Shown piece by piece: positions 37,595-49,914 of a stretch of 64,000 bases of DNA. The translations under genes and the position numbers were made by a program. The DNA comes from Cichorium intybus (Eukaryota > Streptophyta > Magnoliopsida > Asterales > Asteraceae). Where the stretch lies: positions 81,568,994-81,632,993 of the forward strand of contig CM042013.1 of the NCBI GenBank assembly GCA_023525715.1. Direction: 5' to 3'. The notes beneath the pieces are model-generated. The model was not told the DNA's origin, made no database searches, and saw only the letters and a list, made by a program, of their open reading frames with translations. Every line of letters starts with the position of its first letter. Within the stretch, counting starts at the first letter, position 1.

Positions 37595-37742
37595 GACCCG
37601 TGTAGCTCCTTTTGCCATTTTTTAAGGAAAAACTTCATCTTAAAGGGTTTCTAACCACCCTAACATACATAACCACATGGTTAATGTTAATCACACCAAT
37701 ATTAACACATAAACACCTACTAAAAGGGACAATGGTGTTACA
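37592..37742 (-). repeat. Tek-2 LTR D, terminal 150 bp
   Basis: Only the LTR start (on the coding strand) remains: ACGACCCGTGTAGCTC in plus reading through to GGTGTTACA. It forms the true 5' end of the complex and is followed by the TSD GCTGG. Confidence 0.82.
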
Positions 37743-37747
37743 GCTGG

Positions 37748-38029
37748 GCTACAGTCACAGGAGTGAATGCATCAACAGCAGAAGAAGGTGAGACCACAAT
37801 ATTCTCTGACTGAAGCTTAGTTCAGACTGGAGAGTTTACTCAGGAGAAGAGTTGGCCTCTGACTCCTCTGACAAAAGTGTAGTCCGACAGACGTGCAGGA
37901 GCATAGTCAGACAGTTACATAATCTCGTCTAGAGGGGTTACTCAACCGTAGCCCAAGGAGGGTTATCCAACCGAAGAAGGAGTCTTAGGTTGTATCATGC
38001 CTTGGTATTGTCACATCGGCTGGCAGAAT
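37748..38029 (+). repeat. Outer-layer Copia-like LTR, copy 3 (part 2)
   Basis: It continues copy 3 after the Tek-2 complex and aligns with 9115-9355 of copy 1 (GCATCAACAGCA, CCAAGGAGGGTTATCC, CTTGGTATTGTCACATCGG). It ends with AGAAT (38025-38029), the TSD of the next solo LTR. Confidence 0.7.
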
Positions 38030-40296
38030 TGTAACGCCCACCTTGCAGCACAGGGGTACCCAAAAATTTTCTTAATTTCAACTACAAAATACAACAATTT
38101 ACAACTCAATATCCCTGTTTGCTGGAGCTACAAAACTGATATCACCATGAATCGTCCCACGATCCAAGCCGAGCGCTACGTAACACCCAAACCTGCAAAA
38201 ACACCATAACATAAAAGGGTAAGCTATAAAGCTTAGTGAATAACATTTACATAACATGCACTCGGGTCTCAGCAATACTGGTACGTTAACAACCTCTAAC
38301 CAACTAAGCCAAAATATTGAGACTACAAGGTACGCATTATGTAATCTCATACACTCGCAACACAAACCTCATGGATGCAAGGTACTCGTTATGCAACCAT
38401 TAATACACCATATAAACATAATCACATATCTACCATGTCCCATCACAACCCACTGCTTTTCACAACATCAGCAACTCAGCTATCCGTCCCCTCCTCGACC
38501 CCCGCGGTATGAAGTCATGAGGACTCATCGGAGGTCCCATGGTGTGTGATATAACTACCGGCCAATAAGGCCATCACAACAGATATTGGGTAATTAAACC
38601 CATCAGCTATCTGTCTCCTCCTCGACCTCCGTGGTATCAAGTCATGAAGACTCATCGTACACCCCCTGTATGTGTGATAAAACTGCCGGCCAATAAGCCC
38701 ATCACAACATATATGTGGTCCCAACCACCAGCACTAGTAGCCCAACCAAATAAGTGGTCCCAACGACAAGTACTAGTAGCCCCACAGATTAGGTGGTCCT
38801 AACTACAAGTACTGGTAGCCCCACAGAATAGGTGATCCCAACTACAAGTACTAGTAGCCGCACAGAATAGTCAGCATTGAGCCATAAAGGCTCCACAAAA
38901 TATCCTCCAAGATATCTGTCATAAGGTACTCGTTATGTGACAGCCATGAGCCACACATGCTTAATAAGTAACAACCAACCGCATGGCTTTGCAACCAGCC
39001 ATACGACGCAACCACCCCCATATCAGCTCAACATCCACATACGACCACTTGATCACCACCCATGATATGGTATCATATTCGTAATTCTTATCACTTACTA
39101 CCCACTTATTCGTCCACACAGCTAATATCAACTAAATATTCAACCAGCTATCGGTACAGTCTACCCAAGAGCACCTCGTCTGCGGGTTACCTACCTACGA
39201 ATTATTCACATAGTCATCTATGCAGCATACATACCCAATCATACAACACACACGTGAAACGCATCATATGCATTATAAAGCTCACCATGCTATGTAAAGT
39301 TACTCACCTGGTTCGGTACTGAGTCATTGCTCCAGCTGGAATGGTCCAGTAATTGTGTATTCCTCGTTTGGAAGTTCCCAGTTACACCTATATGGTTCCA
39401 CACACAACACTTATAAACACTTGGTATTCATTCAGCTACACCTCTCAGGAATAGGGTGCCAAATTCCCTGCTTTCTGCTTGCAAAACGCATACATGCCAC
39501 CCTAGCCAATAGTTAGCATCGCTAGCAGCCTAGTTAGTGGGTCTAACTTGGCTGATCAGCTCTACTTCGTCTTTTGTCCAACTTAACCGATCCAAAACTC
39601 ATTCTAAGGTCCCAACTCGATGGTTAACCACATATATCAACTAAGGGGACTAATACCACAACATATATACGTTAAGATTTAAATCTAAACCCTTTTTCAA
39701 ACAATTCTCACAAAAATTCATTAATCTTTCGTTAATCATAACCACTCATGCTATATCCTCTGTAACAACCACATCCCTAGCAATATAGCTTGAAATTAGA
39801 AGCACTAAATCAGAGCTCTTACCATGATAATGCAAAAGATGAATATAGCAAGCTACTTTGTGGTTTAAAACCTTCAAAACTCTTGATTTTAGCCTTAGAA
39901 TTCACCTCCAGACGTTCCGGATCGATCGTGCAGCTTATGGGCAGTGGAAAATATGTTTGGAACTCAAAACAACCGACCTTATAAAGCAATCCCGACCTTA
40001 AGTCGGTTTCGCATGTTAGTGTCGCTAACATTAGAAGTTAGTGGCGCTAACTTCTTGTTTCCCTACTCTTGTTCGTTTTTCAGCTTAAAATTCTGACGAC
40101 CCAATATCCAGTATAACCAATGTTCCAACATTATTTTAGCTACATTTCCGAGTTTATAACCTCACTTTTGACTTACATTCATAACACATTATAAAAATGA
40201 AAAAATACCCCTAGAAGACACTTTAACCACTCTAACTAATCCTAACCGTTTAAAGGTATAGGTTAAAGTACTTACCAATTGGAACATGGTGTTACA
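38030..40296 (-). repeat. Tekay-like solo LTR (Tek-3 family)
   Basis: It is 2,267 bp, from TGTAACGCCCACCTTGC to GAACATGGTGTTACA. AGAAT occurs on both sides (38025-38029, 40297-40301), and the outer LTR resumes after it (ACCTT matches copy 1 at about 9370), so I call it a solo LTR left by LTR-LTR recombination. It carries minisatellites (38475-38725, 38713-38870). Its promoter block has TTATAAAG at 39979-39986 (CTTTATAA on the coding strand) with palindromes at 39992-40006, 40015-40029 and 40037-40051, plus two further copies at 39512-39526 and 39533-39547. Confidence 0.75.
38713..38870 (-). repeat. Minisatellite in Tek-3 LTR
   Basis: A unit of about 37 bp (GTGGTCCCAACTACAAGTAC, then TAGTAGCCCCACAGAATAG) is repeated about four times. 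The matching array in the second Tek-3 LTR is at 44231-44390. Confidence 0.85.
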
Positions 40297-40349
40297 AGAA
40301 TACCTTGTCATGCATGACTGCTTTATGCCCAACTACTCAGTACGATGAC
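40297..40349. other. Junction of outer LTR and truncated Tek-3 interior
   Basis: The first part continues the outer LTR after the solo LTR. By about 40331 (ACTCAGTACG) the sequence matches Tekay-like interior (compare 33448-33465). The exact breakpoint is not visible. Confidence 0.45.
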
Positions 40350-41318
40350 TGACATCGCAGCGGTCGTCATGCGGTCAAAAATAAGTAAAATACCTAACAC
40401 ACTCACATAGCACAGTGGAAGTCAGGGTCGATCCACAGGAGTTACGTGGTCGAGACAGGTGACAGATTACCAACTGCAGTGTCACGCTACAGTCAGAGGA
40501 CCTAGTTCCTAACTTTTAACTACTAATCCCAAAAGAACATAAAATCCAATAATCCAAGCAAGCACTAACTAAACTAAGCTACTAACTAAACCTTGTTACC
40601 TACTGAAATCAGAAGTACATCTCCAATTCAGAAGCAATCAAAGGCAATCCAAACATCAAACACAATCCAATCACTCAAAAATTCATTCACAAGCATAAAC
40701 ACCGAAAAACAAAGCAATTAACATAAACCGAATGATTCTGATTAACCAAATCAGATCCAAATGTTCCAAAACAGTAACCAAACATCAAAAACAGAAATCA
40801 AAGACTCAATGTCACTAGTTGTCAGTTCCAAAGACACTAGCCACTATCACTAACTATTTAACTAATTGAAAATTAAAGATAAAAACATGAAATTACCAAA
40901 AGATGGTTTCTGAAGCTAAATCTCGGAGTCAAAGAGCCTTGGGGTCAATTTCACACTAGGTCTTCGCTAGTTTTTTCGACCTAAAAGCCTCTATTTATAG
41001 TTGCAAAATCTCGAGACCGTGCCGCGCATTAATGAATCCCGCGTCGCACGTATTGGCTTATCCCCGTTTTTTCGGCATTTGAATGTTTTCCACCGCGTCG
41101 CGCCTTTGTGATTTCCGCGGTGCGCGTACGTGTTTTCCTGATTTTGCCTAGATCTTAACAATTCTTCCAAATTGTACGCCTTTGGTCACTGTTTTCACTA
41201 TTTCTTTCCAAACAAGTGCTGGCACGAAAAGTGAGAATACCACGATGTATATGATATAATTTCACTAAGAATAGGGCTCAACAACGACTAAAATATGTGA
41301 TATTACTAGGCGTTGTCA
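40350..41318 (-). repeat. Athila-like solo LTR
   Basis: In plus reading it starts TGACATCGCAGCGGTCG and ends TACTAGGCGTTGTCA. It is related along its length to the LTRs at 53260-54392 and 59232-60364 (reverse strand). Flanks are ATGAC (40345-40349) and ATGAA (41319-41323), four of five matching. TATTTATA at about 40993 is the reversed TATA box. Upstream CG-rich repeats of the GCGCGACGCGG kind are at about 41015-41130. Confidence 0.85.
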
Positions 41319-43360
41319 ATGAATCACCCTATATTGCTCAATACGTCGAGCCCATAACATCAACATACTAGACCTAAACCTGTCTAGTTCGAACTACACA
41401 TTAACATGTTATACATTCATATACTACATAACACAATCGGTTAATGTACATTTGGCATACAATATGCCAATTGAGTTCACCTTAACTCATCACTCTCGTG
41501 TCATATACAACAGCGCACCATACACTGCACGGTATCGCCATGCCAACCATCACTAAGCGTCACCACCTGGTACTCACGTACCAATCGCCACGCAATATCA
41601 ATGCATAGTATCTCGTACCATCCTCCAATCAAATTACGGCACCTCGTACCATTTTCCGAGTCACCCCTCTATGGATGATCTCTACAAAATATGTACTTCC
41701 TCCACAATTGGGATACACTCTTTCTTTTTAAGAATCATCACACTCCAATCATGATGCAATCATACCACTTATACTCGTTAGTGGAGTTCATTGCATACAC
41801 CATCCCGCTAGACTCCTCGGGTATGCGGTCAACACAAATCCCTCTTTATGTGTGGTACTCCAGCTACCACTACCATTACATATACATCTGGTCTCACTAA
41901 CTGTGCCACACTTGGTATACAGTAGTATACATTGTGCGTCAGAGTCTGTTAACACTAGGGTCTGCTAGTACACCCACTTTACACACGGTTCACACTTGAT
42001 TCCACAACTACCCATGGTTCTTACTAGCTTTATAGCTTTCCATATGTACACGTATACATATTACACAACCTAAATTGGTTATTGCATACGCTTTATGTAA
42101 CAACATTCTTTGCCTCATTACTTCCATCCTTGGTAGTGACTAGTTCGATTGTTGTGGAATAAGATCCCTTCAACCACAACTAAGATCATTATCACACTCA
42201 GCCCCTCTACTACAATTAAATTCATAAGGGCCGGTCACCCCTCCAAAGTACACAGCCTGCAGTACAACGGTGAACCCAGAAGATTCATGCCCTAATATAA
42301 ACTCTTCTGCTCATACAACACTTGATAATTCAACCATCACACTACTCATTGTGGACTACACTTACTCCCATTCCTCAACAAAGAATAATTACAATTTACT
42401 AGCTAACTATGTGCAGCAATACAACTGCACTCTAATGGCCGGTCTTAATCAGCCAGAGTATTTACATCCATCCTTTACATTGGTAGACCTCGGAATTTCA
42501 TTTCTATTAAACACCGAAATCACCCACCCGAACAGCCACAAACACCTTGGATCACAACCACATGGGTTCCATAGCACCGTTCCACAGTTAACTCGACTCG
42601 CTGCTAATCTTTTCTCAGCTGCACTGACTTAACTACACCGCCTACAAGCTTAACCACCCTCTTTCTCTAATATCCTAACTCTGCCTTGTCGTGTTCTACT
42701 AGACACTCGCCACTAATACAATTCATCTATGCCAATAAATTGATAATACACTCCATCTTATCTCCTTCCATACAATATCTTATTTTAGAATTCGTAAGAA
42801 GTATCAATCATTACACAACCCCGTACTGCCCACAGTCAGCCTCATTCCTCAGCTAGGAATGATCCCAATTTACCAGCTAGCTATACTTCACAGTACAGCT
42901 ATGCTCCAACATCATGACTTACTCAATCCTTTCCTATCGGCAACAACTGCCCCATGCTAATCTAGATCCTCACCTCGGTACTATCTACCGGTCACCTTCC
43001 CCACAGTAATTTATTTTTGTAAACTTTCCTAAAGAAGTATCAATCACTTTCCAATAGCAACAACTATCTAGATTTTACCCTAGTTTCCTATTTTGATGTA
43101 ATTTTCTAATCCTCCCTGTGGCCATCAGCTCCTATTAGTATTCATTATATCAAGGAATGCTCGAGTATAATAGCCATGTTCTTTGCCTACGTATCTCGTG
43201 ACATCAAGCCTCGAATACGGACTCGTCCTCCTCCCAGGATTTCCCATCCTGCACCAGTCGACTTTCCCATCTTGGCGACCACCATCCTCCAATTTTTACG
43301 GAGCAAATAGTCGCACCATCAAACCATACGCACTCTTACACATATACATTTATATGTGTA

Positions 43361-43449
<89 letters not shown>

Positions 43450-43546
43450 ATATATAGAGAGTATGCTCGCTATTCTCTATGGTTTAAGTCTAGGGATCTA
43501 CTCTACAGATACCTAGTTCACTTAAACCTCGGCTCTGATACCAACT
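41319..43546 (-). other. Tek-3 interior, 3' part truncated
   Basis: Over much of its length it matches the Tek-2 interior (for example the TACTAGACCTAAACCTGTCTA and GGTACCTCGTACC-like segments). The PBS is at 43532-43543 (GCTCTGATACCA). No PPT side is present. A plus frame at 42270-42632 shows no recognisable domain and I do not call it a gene. Confidence 0.65.
43355..43456. repeat. (TG)n(TA)n compound microsatellite
   Basis: About 28 bp of TG repeat is followed by about 74 bp of TA repeat. Confidence 0.95.
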
Positions 43547-44809
43547 TGTAACGCCCAGCTTGCAGCACAAGGGTACCCAAAAATTTTCTTAATTTCAACT
43601 ACAAAATACAACAATTTGCAACTAAATATCCATGTATGTTGGAGCTACAAAACTGATATCACCAGGAATCGTCCCACGATCCAAGCCGAGCGCTACGTAA
43701 CACCTAAACCTGCAAAAACACCACAACATAAAAGGGTAAGCTATAAAGCTTAGTGAATAGTATTTACATAACATGCACTCGGGTCACCACAATACCGGTA
43801 CGTTAACAACCTCTAACCAACTAAGCCAAACTATTGAGACTACAAGGTACGTGTTATGTAATCTCATACACTCACAACACAGGCCTCATGGATGCAAGGT
43901 ACTCGTTATGTAACCATTAATACACTGTATAAACATAATCATATATCTACCATGTCACATCACAACCATGTGCTTTTCACAACATCAGAAATTCAGTTAT
44001 CCGTCCCCTCCTCGACCCTTTCGGTATCAAGTCACGAGGACTCATCGGATACCCCCACGGTGTGTGATAGAACTGTAGGCCAATAAGACCATCACAACTC
44101 ATATTGGGTAATTAAACCCATCAGCTATCCGTCCCCTCCTCGACCCCCGTGGTATCCAGTCATGAAGACTCACCGCACACCCCTATATGTGTGATAGAAC
44201 TGTCGGCCAATAAGGCCATGACAACATATATGTGGTCCCAACACCAGTACTAGTAGCCCCATCAAATAAGTGGTCCCAACCACAAGTACTAGTAGCCCCA
44301 CAAAATAGGTGGTCCCAACTACAAGTACTAGTAGCCCCATAGAATAGTTGGTCCCAACTACAAGTACTAGTAGCCCCACATAATAGTCAGCATTGAGCCA
44401 TAAAGGCTCCACAAAATATCCTCCAATATCTCTATCACAAGGTACTCGTTATGTGGCAGCCCTGAGCCACATAGGCTTAATAAGTAACACCCAACTACAA
44501 GGCATTGCAACCAGCCGTACGACGTGACCACCCCCATATCAGCTCAACAACCACATGATCACCACCCATGATATGGTACCATATTTGTAATTCTCACCAC
44601 TTATTGCCCACGTATTCGTCTACAAAGCTAATATCAACTAAATATTCAACCAGCAATCGATACAGTCTACCCAAGAGCACTAGTCAGCAGATTACCTACC
44701 TACGAGATATTCACTTAGGCATCTATGCAATATACAACACCCAATCATACAATATACACATCCAATGCATCATATGCATTATAAAGCTCACCATGCTATG
44801 TAAAGTTAC
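43547..44809 (-). repeat. Tek-3 5' LTR, interrupted by SIRE-a
   Basis: In plus reading it starts TGTAACGCCCAGCTTGC after the reversed PBS and follows 38030-39305 closely. It stops at AAAGTTAC where the SIRE-like element begins; the same site reads AAAGTTACTCACCTGG in the solo LTR at about 39300. The remainder should lie beyond the window, after SIRE-a ends, with TSD GTTAC. Confidence 0.85.
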
Positions 44810-45292
44810 TGTTGAGACTATTTGTGCTGAAGTGCTCAACCATCCGAAGACCTAGTCAAAGACCCCGAAGCCAAACAATAATAGAAGACACCGATGTCTG
44901 AAGACTCTGAAGGGATTGTCCTGGAGGATCCGAAGACTTACTTTTGTAGTACCTTTTGCAGGCACGCGTAATAGTACATTACGTGTTGCATGAATCTATT
45001 ATCATATTGGTTAGTACTCTGATAGGATATCCTCTGTAATAAAGTTGTACTATGCGTATCACTGATTAAGTATAAATATCAGTGATACCATACCGTGTAA
45101 AAATGTGAGATTGTATCGTCCCATTGTAAAACCCTAAATCTATCAATCAAGCATTCGACACAAGTTATCCATATCACTATGTTCTTCATCTCTTCTTCAT
45201 TATTCTAAATATTGTGTGATTGCTTATGTACAACACCAACTGTTAGAACACCAGTCACTGTTTGCTTATTAAATTGATTTCAACACTCAAAA
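44810..45292 (+). repeat. 5' LTR of SIRE-a
   Basis: It starts TGTTGAGACTATTTGTG and ends near CAACACTCAAAA (mutated from CACCCAACA). TATA-like AGTATAAATATC is at about 45069-45080. It is rich in CCGAAG hexamers near its start. Confidence 0.9.
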
Positions 45293-45294
45293 AG

Positions 45295-45306
45295 TGGTAT
45301 CAGAGC
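45295..45306 (+). other. Primer binding site, Met-tRNA type
   Basis: TGGTATCAGAGC follows the LTR, with GGTCAG after it as in the sister copy at 49903. Confidence 0.9.
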
Positions 45307-45452
45307 AGGTCAGTTCAAAAACATGTTGATAGGAATCTATTCCTGTGTTACAGTTCTAGATCTAAATTGTTTCTCAGATCTAGTCTTCCGCATCTGTTAC
45401 ACGACTCTATAACACGTTTTTCTGATAAAGATCTTGTTGAAATCTACTCAAA

Positions 45453-46559
45453 ATGGCTGATTATACTGCAACTTATGCCAACATGCTTAATTATGCGAAT
45501 ATCATTGGTTCTGCAACAAAAGCCCTCATTCTAGTAACCTCTTACTATGACTATTGGGCTGGAAGAATGAAGGACTATCTGATTGGGCTAGATAAAGATC
45601 TATGGAGATCTGTAACTGATGGTCCTCATACCGACATTGTCGGTCGCTTTGTTGTTCCTGATGGAGAAGAAGTTGTAGTTCTAAACGCTGCAGACATTAG
45701 GAAACTTGAAAATGATGAAAGGGCCATGCATGAACTACGAAGTGGACTGGGTCCTGATGTCAGTCACCACATAGCTGATGCGAAGTCTGCCAAAGAAATG
45801 TGGGACAATCTTGCACTTCTTTTTGGAGGTGACAAGATTCTCCACACAAGCAAGGTTCAAGAAATTTTAGCTGACTTTGGAAACTTCAAACAAGAAGAGA
45901 ATGAGTCTCTTGAAGCATGTTATGAACGTCTTAGTAATATGATCTATACCCTGGATAAGTGTGGTGAGACACGAAGTCAACAGGAGATCAACATCAAATT
46001 TCTCTATAGTCTTCGCAAGGAATGGAGACCCATCAAGGTAATGGTTAAATCCTATGAGAACATTGAAAAGTACAAGCTAGCTGCTCTTTACAATTTGCTC
46101 AAATCTCATGAAACGGATATTGTTGGTCGAAGGAGTGATTCTGTTGGGTCTGGTTCATTAGCACTTGTTTCAAAAGAAGAAGACGAAAATAGTGATGAAG
46201 AAGTTGCTGCTTATATGGTTGATAACAATGGAGAAACAGTTGCTCTCTATGCTGGTAATAGTCGAAGATTTAAGAAACCTTTCATCAAAAACAACTCAGG
46301 GAAATCATTTGTCAAGAATTTCAACAAACCTAACTTCAATCCAAAACCAAAGCCTGAGATGTTCACTCCGAAGGAGGAAAACTCAAAGTCTTCAACTCCG
46401 AAGCCATCAGAAATACAAACTTCGGAGTCATCAAAAGAGAAAAACGAAGAGAAGAAATTTCTGGTGATTCAGTATATGACTGAAATTATTTTCGGGGCAA
46501 AAATCACTTTGCTAAAGATTGTATGCTTCGCAAATAAAATGAGAAGATACATCAAGTGA
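45453..46559 (+). pseudogene. gag: SIRE-a gag, N-terminal part, frameshifted
   Basis: It starts at MADYTATYANMLNYAN. The capsid-like core (GRMKDYLIGLDKDLWRSV, LENDERAMHELRSGLG, AKEMWDNLALLFGG, QEENESLEACYERLSN, EINIKFLYSLRKEWRP) belongs to the Copia gag (UBN2-type) family. Compared with the sister copy at 50061, one base is missing at about 46456-46460. The zinc knuckle that follows is damaged: one Cys codon has become a stop, and another Cys and the adjacent His codon are changed. It is therefore a dead gag beside a nearly identical open one. Confidence 0.88.
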
Positions 46560-49113
46560 AGGATGAAGCATATATGCAAGAAAATTGGAAGAAGTGAGGG
46601 AAAAGACCAAAGACTTAGCCCTGATGGCTGCTGAGGATCATCAAGGATCTTATCAAGTCTGGTCTTCTGATTCAGAAGATGATGAAGTAAGAAAGCCAAC
46701 TCATACTGCTTTCATGGCATATGATGCTGGTAAGAGCTTTCTGAAAAGTACTTTTGATGAAACAGCTAATGAGGAGAAGCCGGGTTATGAAACAACTGCT
46801 GGTATTGGTTTCAAGACTTCGGAGGTGAATGAGATAGTTGCTGCAGATATTCCGAAGACCTGGTCTGATGAAACTTCAGATGATGAGGAGGAGATTTTTC
46901 TAATGGCTAATGACACACGTCTGACAATTCCTAAGCAGGTATCCAAACTTCTCTCATCTTTTAAAATTCCTATTTCTCAATCAACTCCTATCATAAATAA
47001 AATAACTTGTGATTGTTATGTGATGCATAAAATGCTTATTGACGTGAAAAATAGGGAGACACTCAGTGAGCAGGAGATTCGCATCTTGAGGGGGAGAGTA
47101 GAAAGTCTCAAGCTAGCCCTAGAAAACTCCAACCTAAGAATCTCATTGCTAGAAGAGAATAGAGAAAAACTTTTAAACAATCATGATATAATTTTGAGAC
47201 AACGCAACATATTTTGTGAAACTGCAAAACGTTTATATGCTCATATTACACGTATTTATCATTCAGCCGACGTGTGCAATGTTCAACATACGCAACTATT
47301 ACCTTTTATTGAGTTTAATCTTAAGGAAGTTGATAGTATATCCTATGAGTGTGAATCTATAGTATCTGGGTCCGAAGTGACAAATTCTTCATATAAACAT
47401 GGTCTGATATCTGTAGAAAAACATCTCACTGCTGATAACTTGTTGAAATTATTGCCACAAGAAATCTCAATCTTGAAAAAGAATATTACTCAAATAGAAA
47501 ACAAAGAAACAGTTACTGTTGAAACTGCATCTGAGAGTGATTCTCAAAGCGATTCGGATATGGAGGAAATTGATTGTTCTTCATTAACTTTATTGAAATC
47601 ATCCTCCGCATCCGCACCGCCCTCCGAAGACATGTCACAACTGTCTTTGAAGGACAAAGGAAAAGCAAAAGCTGTTTATGAAACTAAAACATTTGAAAAC
47701 AAAGAAATTGTGAAATCAAAATTACAAATCTCAGATGATTGTGTCTCTTATGATCATTATCTTAAGGACAATTCAAAAATACTAGTTCAAGTGGCCTGTA
47801 TCTATCCGAAGATATCTTATTTCAAAAATGCCATCTTTGTGAAATCGGGTGGATTACCTTTGGTTAAACACGATTTAGAAAAATTTCTTGAGGAGGATAA
47901 TTCCACTGTGACTGAGGAAGGATTCTTTTCATCTTCTAAAATGGTTGAAAACAAAATAAATGAAAAAATGGAAGTAAAAATCAACATAAGAAAACAAGAT
48001 TTGTGTGGCCATAACATCTACAATCGTCTTTGTTATAAAAAAGAAAAGATTCCCAAAAATATGTCATACCTTTTGGATGTCAAAAATGAAAATCACATTT
48101 ACAAAAATCAAAATGACAAACAAGTTCAAGTTATGGAGAAACCCATAGCTCCGAAGATGGATGTCTTTCAATTAATGGAATCATGTGAAAGTGTACCGTT
48201 GTCACAATTTTCTGAAACGGTCAGTGCAAAACCAAAAATTGTTATTTCCAAGCCTCTAGCACAAAAGCCTCAGATTTTGAAAAGACCTCAAACTCTTCAA
48301 AAGTAAAAACCAGCAATAACGATTACAAAACCAACTCAAAAACCGATTGCTGCAAATTTGAAATCAAAACAAACTCTAAATCTTATTAAAAGAAAAACTC
48401 CCTTCGGAGGTTTGAAATCAGCTGAGGCAATTGCTTCAACTTCTGGAACAAAACCATTTGATGCAAAGGTTTTAGAAGTCAAAAATCAACATGTCAAACC
48501 AAATTTCACACCAACAAAACCAAACTTTTCCAATCCAAAATTTCAAAAACCCACAAAGAAAACTTTTTCCAAAGGCAACAATTTGATAGATACATTCCAT
48601 CAATGGCTGGACAAAACTTTGGATCTGTTTAAAGATAAGAATCTTTCACTAAATGATTTCAAATTGGCATACGAAGAGTACCTTTGTACCTCTACGTTAT
48701 GTAGTTCAATTTCTAGGAAATCAACAATTGAAATTCCCAGACAAAATTGGAAAAGAAATGATTTGAAAGAAAATCTTACTGCTAAAACCAACTCTTCAAA
48801 AACATCAATGAGTTCCAAAATTTCATGTGAAAAGAATACATCAAAAACCTTGAAGTCAAAATCATCCAAACAAAAATGGGTTCCGAAGACTTACAATACG
48901 TCAGCCACTTCGGACTCATCAAATTTGACAAATAGCTCCTCAGAATCATGTTCAGACTCTTCGAAATCATGTTCATCACATGAGGCTTCGGAGAATCTGA
49001 GAAACTTAAATGCTAATGAAATATCAGAAGAAGTCGTAGAAAAATGGATCCAAGAATCCTTTGCTTACCCTGAGGACCCAAGATTGATTGGGTACCAACT
49101 CCTTCTTGATTAA
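46560..49113 (+). pseudogene. gag: SIRE-a gag C-terminal extension
   Basis: In one frame (46585-49113) about 840 codons follow the zinc-knuckle region before protease, with stops at 48304-48306 and 49111-49113. The start is acidic (SSDSEDDEVRKP, TSDDEEEIFLM). Then comes a heptad-like, Leu-rich stretch likely to form a coiled coil (EQEIRILRGRVESLKLALEN, LRISLLEENREKLL). The end is a Lys/Ser/Thr-rich low-complexity tail. No known domain is recognised beyond this. Such length is far above ordinary Copia gag and fits SIRE elements. The function is unknown; a structural or tethering role is only a guess. Confidence 0.75.
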
Positions 49114-49411
49114 TTGCAGGTAATGTTTAATGAGCAGTACGATGCGAAATGGTACATGGATAGTGGCTGCTCAAGACACATGACAGGGAAGAATGAATAT
49201 CTTAGGGATTATAGGACCTTGGAGGATGTAGGAAATGTACGCTTTGGGAATAATGAAACATGCCCAATTCGTGGTTATGGTAAAATTACAAATGGACAAT
49301 TTACAATCAGCAGAGTAGCATTTGTTGAAGGGTTAAAACACAATCTTGTGTGTATATCTCAATTGGTGGTTGGAACGGGTAATGCAGTTACATTCAACAA
49401 CCAAGGGAGTG
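49114..49411 (+). pseudogene. pol: SIRE-a protease start
   Basis: KWYMDSGCSRHMTG holds the Copia aspartic protease active site Asp-Ser-Gly (about 49150-49190). The following NVRFGNNETCPIRGYGKI and HNLVCISQL segments are typical of the protease to pre-integrase linker. It is cut at GAGTG (49407-49411) by the nested SIRE-b element; the frame lines up again with 60520 if the insert and one TSD copy are ignored. Confidence 0.85.
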
Positions 49412-49900
49412 TGTTGAGCCTATTTGTGCTGAAGTGCCCAACCATCCGAAGTCCTCCTGCCCATGTCTCCGAAGTAATAAAGATATAGAAGACCCCGAAG
49501 TCTGAAGACTCCGAAGTGTAATGCACGGAGGATCCGAAGACTTCACAACCTGTCAACCTTTTGTGTGTACGCGTATAGTACAATACGTGGTGCATGAATC
49601 TCTTATCCTATTGGGTAGTACATTGATAGGATATTCTCTGTAAAAGGTTGTATTATGTGTATCACTGATTTAGTATAAATATCAGTGATACCATACCGTG
49701 TAGAATGCGAGATACTGAGATTACAAAATAGAAAAACTCCATTGTAAAACCCTACATTATAATCAAGCATTCGGCACAAGTTATTCATTTCACCTTGTTC
49801 ATTTACTGCTTTACATTGTTCTTGTGTGATTGTCAATCTCGTATATGATTGCTAAATCCTTAGTCATTATTCGACTATTAATTGATTTCGACACCCAACA
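49412..49900 (+). repeat. 5' LTR of SIRE-b
   Basis: It runs from TGTTGAGCCTATTTGTG to CGACACCCAACA. Five CCGAAG hexamers fall within about 120 bp (49445-49545). TATA-like AGTATAAATATC is at about 49672-49683. Confidence 0.94.
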
Positions 49901-49902
49901 AG

Positions 49903-49914
49903 TGGTATCAGAGC
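49903..49914 (+). other. Primer binding site, Met-tRNA type
   Basis: TGGTATCAGAGC lies 2 bp after the LTR. Confidence 0.92.

Larger units (their letters stand above)
27654..37742 (-). mobile_element. Rearranged multi-LTR Tekay-like complex (Tek-2), non-coding
   Basis: The whole block is flanked by an exact 5-bp TSD, GCTGG (27649-27653 and 37743-37747), and has TGTAAC..GTTACA ends. In plus coordinates it reads: full LTR A (27654-30244), partial interior A (30245-31585), half LTR B (31586-32813), interior B with PBS (32814-35037), full LTR C (35038-37188), partial interior C (37189-37594), and LTR start D (37592-37742). Three separate PPT-LTR junctions and one PBS are present. The coding direction is minus. 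No gag or pol is seen. LTRs of 2.2-2.6 kb are very long. The structure is best explained as a tandem (LTR-interior-LTR-interior-LTR) form that suffered two internal deletions. Confidence 0.85.

Noticed and set aside
42270..42632. 120-codon plus-strand frame as a host gene
   Set aside because: It lies in reverse orientation within a Tekay-like interior and has no domain or conserved counterpart in the sister interiors.
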